Below, piece by piece: positions 5,520 through 6,631 of a DNA stretch of 6,631 nucleotides; the stretch's first letter is position 1, and each line of letters opens with the position of its first letter. The position numbers and the translations under genes are program-made. The DNA is from Elusimicrobia bacterium RIFOXYB2_FULL_48_7. Lineage in GTDB: Bacteria > Elusimicrobiota > Endomicrobiia > CG1-02-37-114 > XYA2-FULL-39-19. The stretch covers positions 1-6,631 of the forward strand of contig MGVM01000124.1 in the NCBI GenBank assembly GCA_001800495.1, given 5' to 3'. The notes beneath the pieces were generated by a model. The model was not told where the DNA came from. It did no database searches and saw only the letters and a program-made list of their open reading frames with translations.

Positions 5520-5976
5520 AAGTTTTCTGGCAGTCTATGCAATACCTGACCCAGGGCATGGCTTTCAGCCTTTTTAAGGATACCGGCTTTCCGCACGATT
5601 CGCAAAGGCCGAAATCGCTGTGATCCATTTTCCTGATGGCGGCTTCAATGGTATCCAGGATCATTTTTTCTGTATTCGTGAGCTCAAAAAGCATTTCCTT
5701 CTCTACGGAAGAAGTGGCCCTGTCGACCTCGTCACCAATCTCATTTTCGGGCAGTTCGGAATGCTTTTTCTGCATCACCACGCCGCTAAGGTCGTCCCTT
5801 TTTTCAATGAGTATATTTCTTAGGGTTTTGAGGTCGGATTTTGTAAGAGCGCTTTTGTAAACCTTGGCTTTTATTTCTGCTTTTTGGGCCGGTTTCTTCA
5901 GCTTGTTTTTTGCCTTTTTTGGAGCGTTCTTCTTTACGGATTTTTTTACATTCTTCTTCGCTTTTTTCTTTGCCAT
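5500..5976 (-). CDS. DksA/TraR-family zinc-finger protein with basic histone-like N-terminal tail
   Basis: DksA-type proteins insert a coiled coil into the RNA polymerase secondary channel and change promoter choice, often with ppGpp. This 158-residue protein has three parts. Residues 1-41 are a low-complexity tail very rich in Lys, Ala and Asn with almost no acidic residues, resembling histone H1-like tails. Residues about 44-118 are the helical hairpin, whose tip reads DEVDRA (82-87) and so keeps the D-x-x-D-x-A pattern needed for DksA action. Residues 125-149 form a four-cysteine zinc finger (Cys125, Cys128, Cys146, Cys149; CESC and CIDC). A clear Shine-Dalgarno sequence precedes the ATG. 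It is the first gene of the overlapping run leading to hisF. Whether it is a true DksA orthologue or a paralogue is not decidable; the tail could bind nucleic acid. Confidence 0.9.
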   Translation of the reverse strand: MAKKKAKKNVKKSVKKNAPKKAKNKLKKPAQKAEIKAKVYKSALTKSDLKTLRNILIEKRDDLSGVVMQKKHSELPENEIGDEVDRATSSVEKEMLFELTNTEKMILDTIEAAIRKMDHSDFGLCESCGKPVSLKRLKAMPWVRYCIDCQKTFETPEE

Positions 5977-5981
5977 AATTT

Positions 5982-5987
5982 CTCCCT
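5982..5987 (-). promoter_or_regulatory. Shine-Dalgarno of the dksA-like gene
   Basis: On the minus strand AGGGAG lies five or six bases before the ATG at 5976. A second identical AAGGGAG sits about eleven bases further upstream (5993-5999), one of a set of short purine-rich repeats in this leader. The nearer copy has proper spacing. It is the strongest ribosome binding site of the minus-strand run. Confidence 0.8.
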
Positions 5988-5995
5988 TTTATCTC

Positions 5996-6027
5996 CCTTG
6001 TTATTTCCTTGTTAATACCCCTTGTTA
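5996..6027 (-). repeat. Three copies of TAACAAGG in the dksA-like gene leader
   Basis: The octamer TAACAAGG (CCTTGTTA on the plus strand) occurs at 5996-6003, 6007-6014 and 6020-6027, with periods of 11 and 13 bases. The copies lie between the decarboxylase stop and the ribosome binding site of the dksA-like gene. They could be regulator half-sites on one helical face, stand-by ribosome sites or simple slippage products; no known motif is recognised. Confidence 0.55.
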
Positions 6028-6052
6028 GCCGCTTGGAAGGCTATGGGGTATT
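6014..6052 (-). other. Inverted repeat / RNA hairpin at the decarboxylase 3' end
   Basis: AATACCCC (6014-6021) is perfectly complementary to GGGGTATT (6045-6052). Inside, TAGCC (6026-6030) pairs with GGCTA (6039-6043) around an 8-base loop, giving a 13-pair interrupted stem that includes two bases of the decarboxylase stop codon. In the minus-strand transcript the stem is followed by AACAAGG and not by a U-tract, so it is not a typical intrinsic terminator. It may act as an mRNA end stabiliser, a weak terminator or an operator. Confidence 0.6.
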
Positions 6053-6631
6053 ACGTCGTGACAACCTTGATGGTTCTCAGCGCGTCTGTTTCCTGCCCGC
6101 TTACGCGGACATTTTTTTCCGACAGGTCTATAAGATACTCGCAGATTTCGTTCGTAATTCGTTCACCCGGTATCAAAACCGGAATGCCGGGCGGGTAGGG
6201 CGTCAAGGTCTGGGCTGATATCTGTCCTGCGGCTTTTTTCAGCGGCACGCGTTTCGTCCCATAGCTGAAGAAAATATCGCGGGGCATCATGACCATCTCG
6301 GTGGAAAGCGAAGGTATGTCAAGCACCCAGTTCTTTTCTTCGCCGTGGTATTTTTTGTCGATTTCAGCAAGGGCTTCAACAAGTTTGGTAATGTCGCTTT
6401 TTTCGGTCCCTGTGCCGGTTATGGCAATTAGATTGAAAATATCGGCGCAATCAACCTGTATGTTGTATTCTTTCGCGAGGATGTCTTCTATCTGGTATCC
6501 GGTAAGGCCTGTCTGTGTCACGTTTACCGTGATTTTGGTGACGTCAAGGTCGTACCCAAGCGACTTGATGTCCTTGCGGTAGAAAGACGAAAAATTGTTC
6601 AGCTGGTTTATTTTTTCCCTTCCCTTGTCAG
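6051..6631 (-). CDS. Orn/Lys/Arg decarboxylase, C-terminal part (cut by window edge)
   Basis: The last 192 residues of a PLP-dependent fold-type I decarboxylase of the bacterial ornithine/lysine/arginine group, which makes putrescine, cadaverine or agmatine. The frame is open to the right edge, so the visible start is not the real one. Recognisable family segments run in order: YDLDVTKITVNVTQTGLTG, then YQIEDILAKEYNIQVDCAD, then a PRDIFFS motif, KKAAGQISAQ, and the hallmark TPYPPGIPVLIPGE, then EYLIDL and the final DALRTIKVV. The PLP-lysine domain lies outside the window, so the amino acid used cannot be assigned; biosynthetic arginine or lysine decarboxylase are both possible. The dksA-like gene follows after 74 bases containing a hairpin, so it may or may not be cotranscribed. 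Confidence 0.92.
   Translation of the reverse strand, partial: DKGREKINQLNNFSSFYRKDIKSLGYDLDVTKITVNVTQTGLTGYQIEDILAKEYNIQVDCADIFNLIAITGTGTEKSDITKLVEALAEIDKKYHGEEKNWVLDIPSLSTEMVMMPRDIFFSYGTKRVPLKKAAGQISAQTLTPYPPGIPVLIPGERITNEICEYLIDLSEKNVRVSGQETDALRTIKVVTT

Noticed and set aside
6014..6052. Rho-independent terminator after the decarboxylase
   Set aside because: The stem is good, but the minus-strand transcript continues with AACAAGG and has no U-run, so it is listed only as a hairpin.

Overview
The window is compact bacterial chromosomal DNA: about ten protein genes in 6.6 kb, most of them touching or overlapping. The families are bacterial housekeeping ones (PLP homeostasis protein, ProC, MnmA, HisH/HisF, a DksA-type RNA polymerase factor, an Orn/Lys/Arg decarboxylase). 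Nothing fixes the taxon. The Lys/Ala-rich tail on the DksA-like protein, the LarE-type gene beside mnmA and the absence of familiar gene orders would suit an uncultured or candidate-phylum anaerobe (Elusimicrobiota/Omnitrophota-like), but this is a weak inference.

Layout. Bases 1-971 (minus) hold the 5' part of proC behind a complete yggS-type gene, joined by a 4-base GTGA overlap. Bases 972-1061 form a short AT-rich divergent promoter region. Bases 1062-2254 (plus) hold a small P-loop kinase-like gene and a dCMP deaminase gene. They are separated by 179 bases, most of which is a long imperfect inverted repeat with nested inner stems. The deaminase meets hisF tail to tail with one base between them. 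Bases 2256-5976 (minus) form a tight run, in transcription order dksA-like, larE-type, mnmA, hisH, hisF. Its four junctions are all overlaps (20, 4, 4 and 7 bases). Bases 6051-6631 (minus) are the C-terminal end of a decarboxylase, 74 bases upstream of the dksA-like gene.

How the genes may work together. HisH and HisF form the glutamine-dependent imidazole glycerol phosphate synthase. MnmA and the LarE-type protein are both PP-loop sulfur-transfer enzymes, and both carry a CxxC plus a distal Cys, the pattern linked to [4Fe-4S] cluster binding in these families. YggS and ProC are a common bacterial pair. The kinase-like protein and the deaminase resemble, as two separate genes, the two halves of fused kinase-deaminase proteins such as AvcD.

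Most worth a second look: the inverted-repeat element at 1600-1762; the two divergent sigma70-type promoters at 972-1061, both placed so that transcripts should begin at or within a base or two of the start codon; and the paired CxxC signatures in the LarE-type protein and MnmA. I see no CRISPR array, tRNA, rRNA or recognisable transposase gene.
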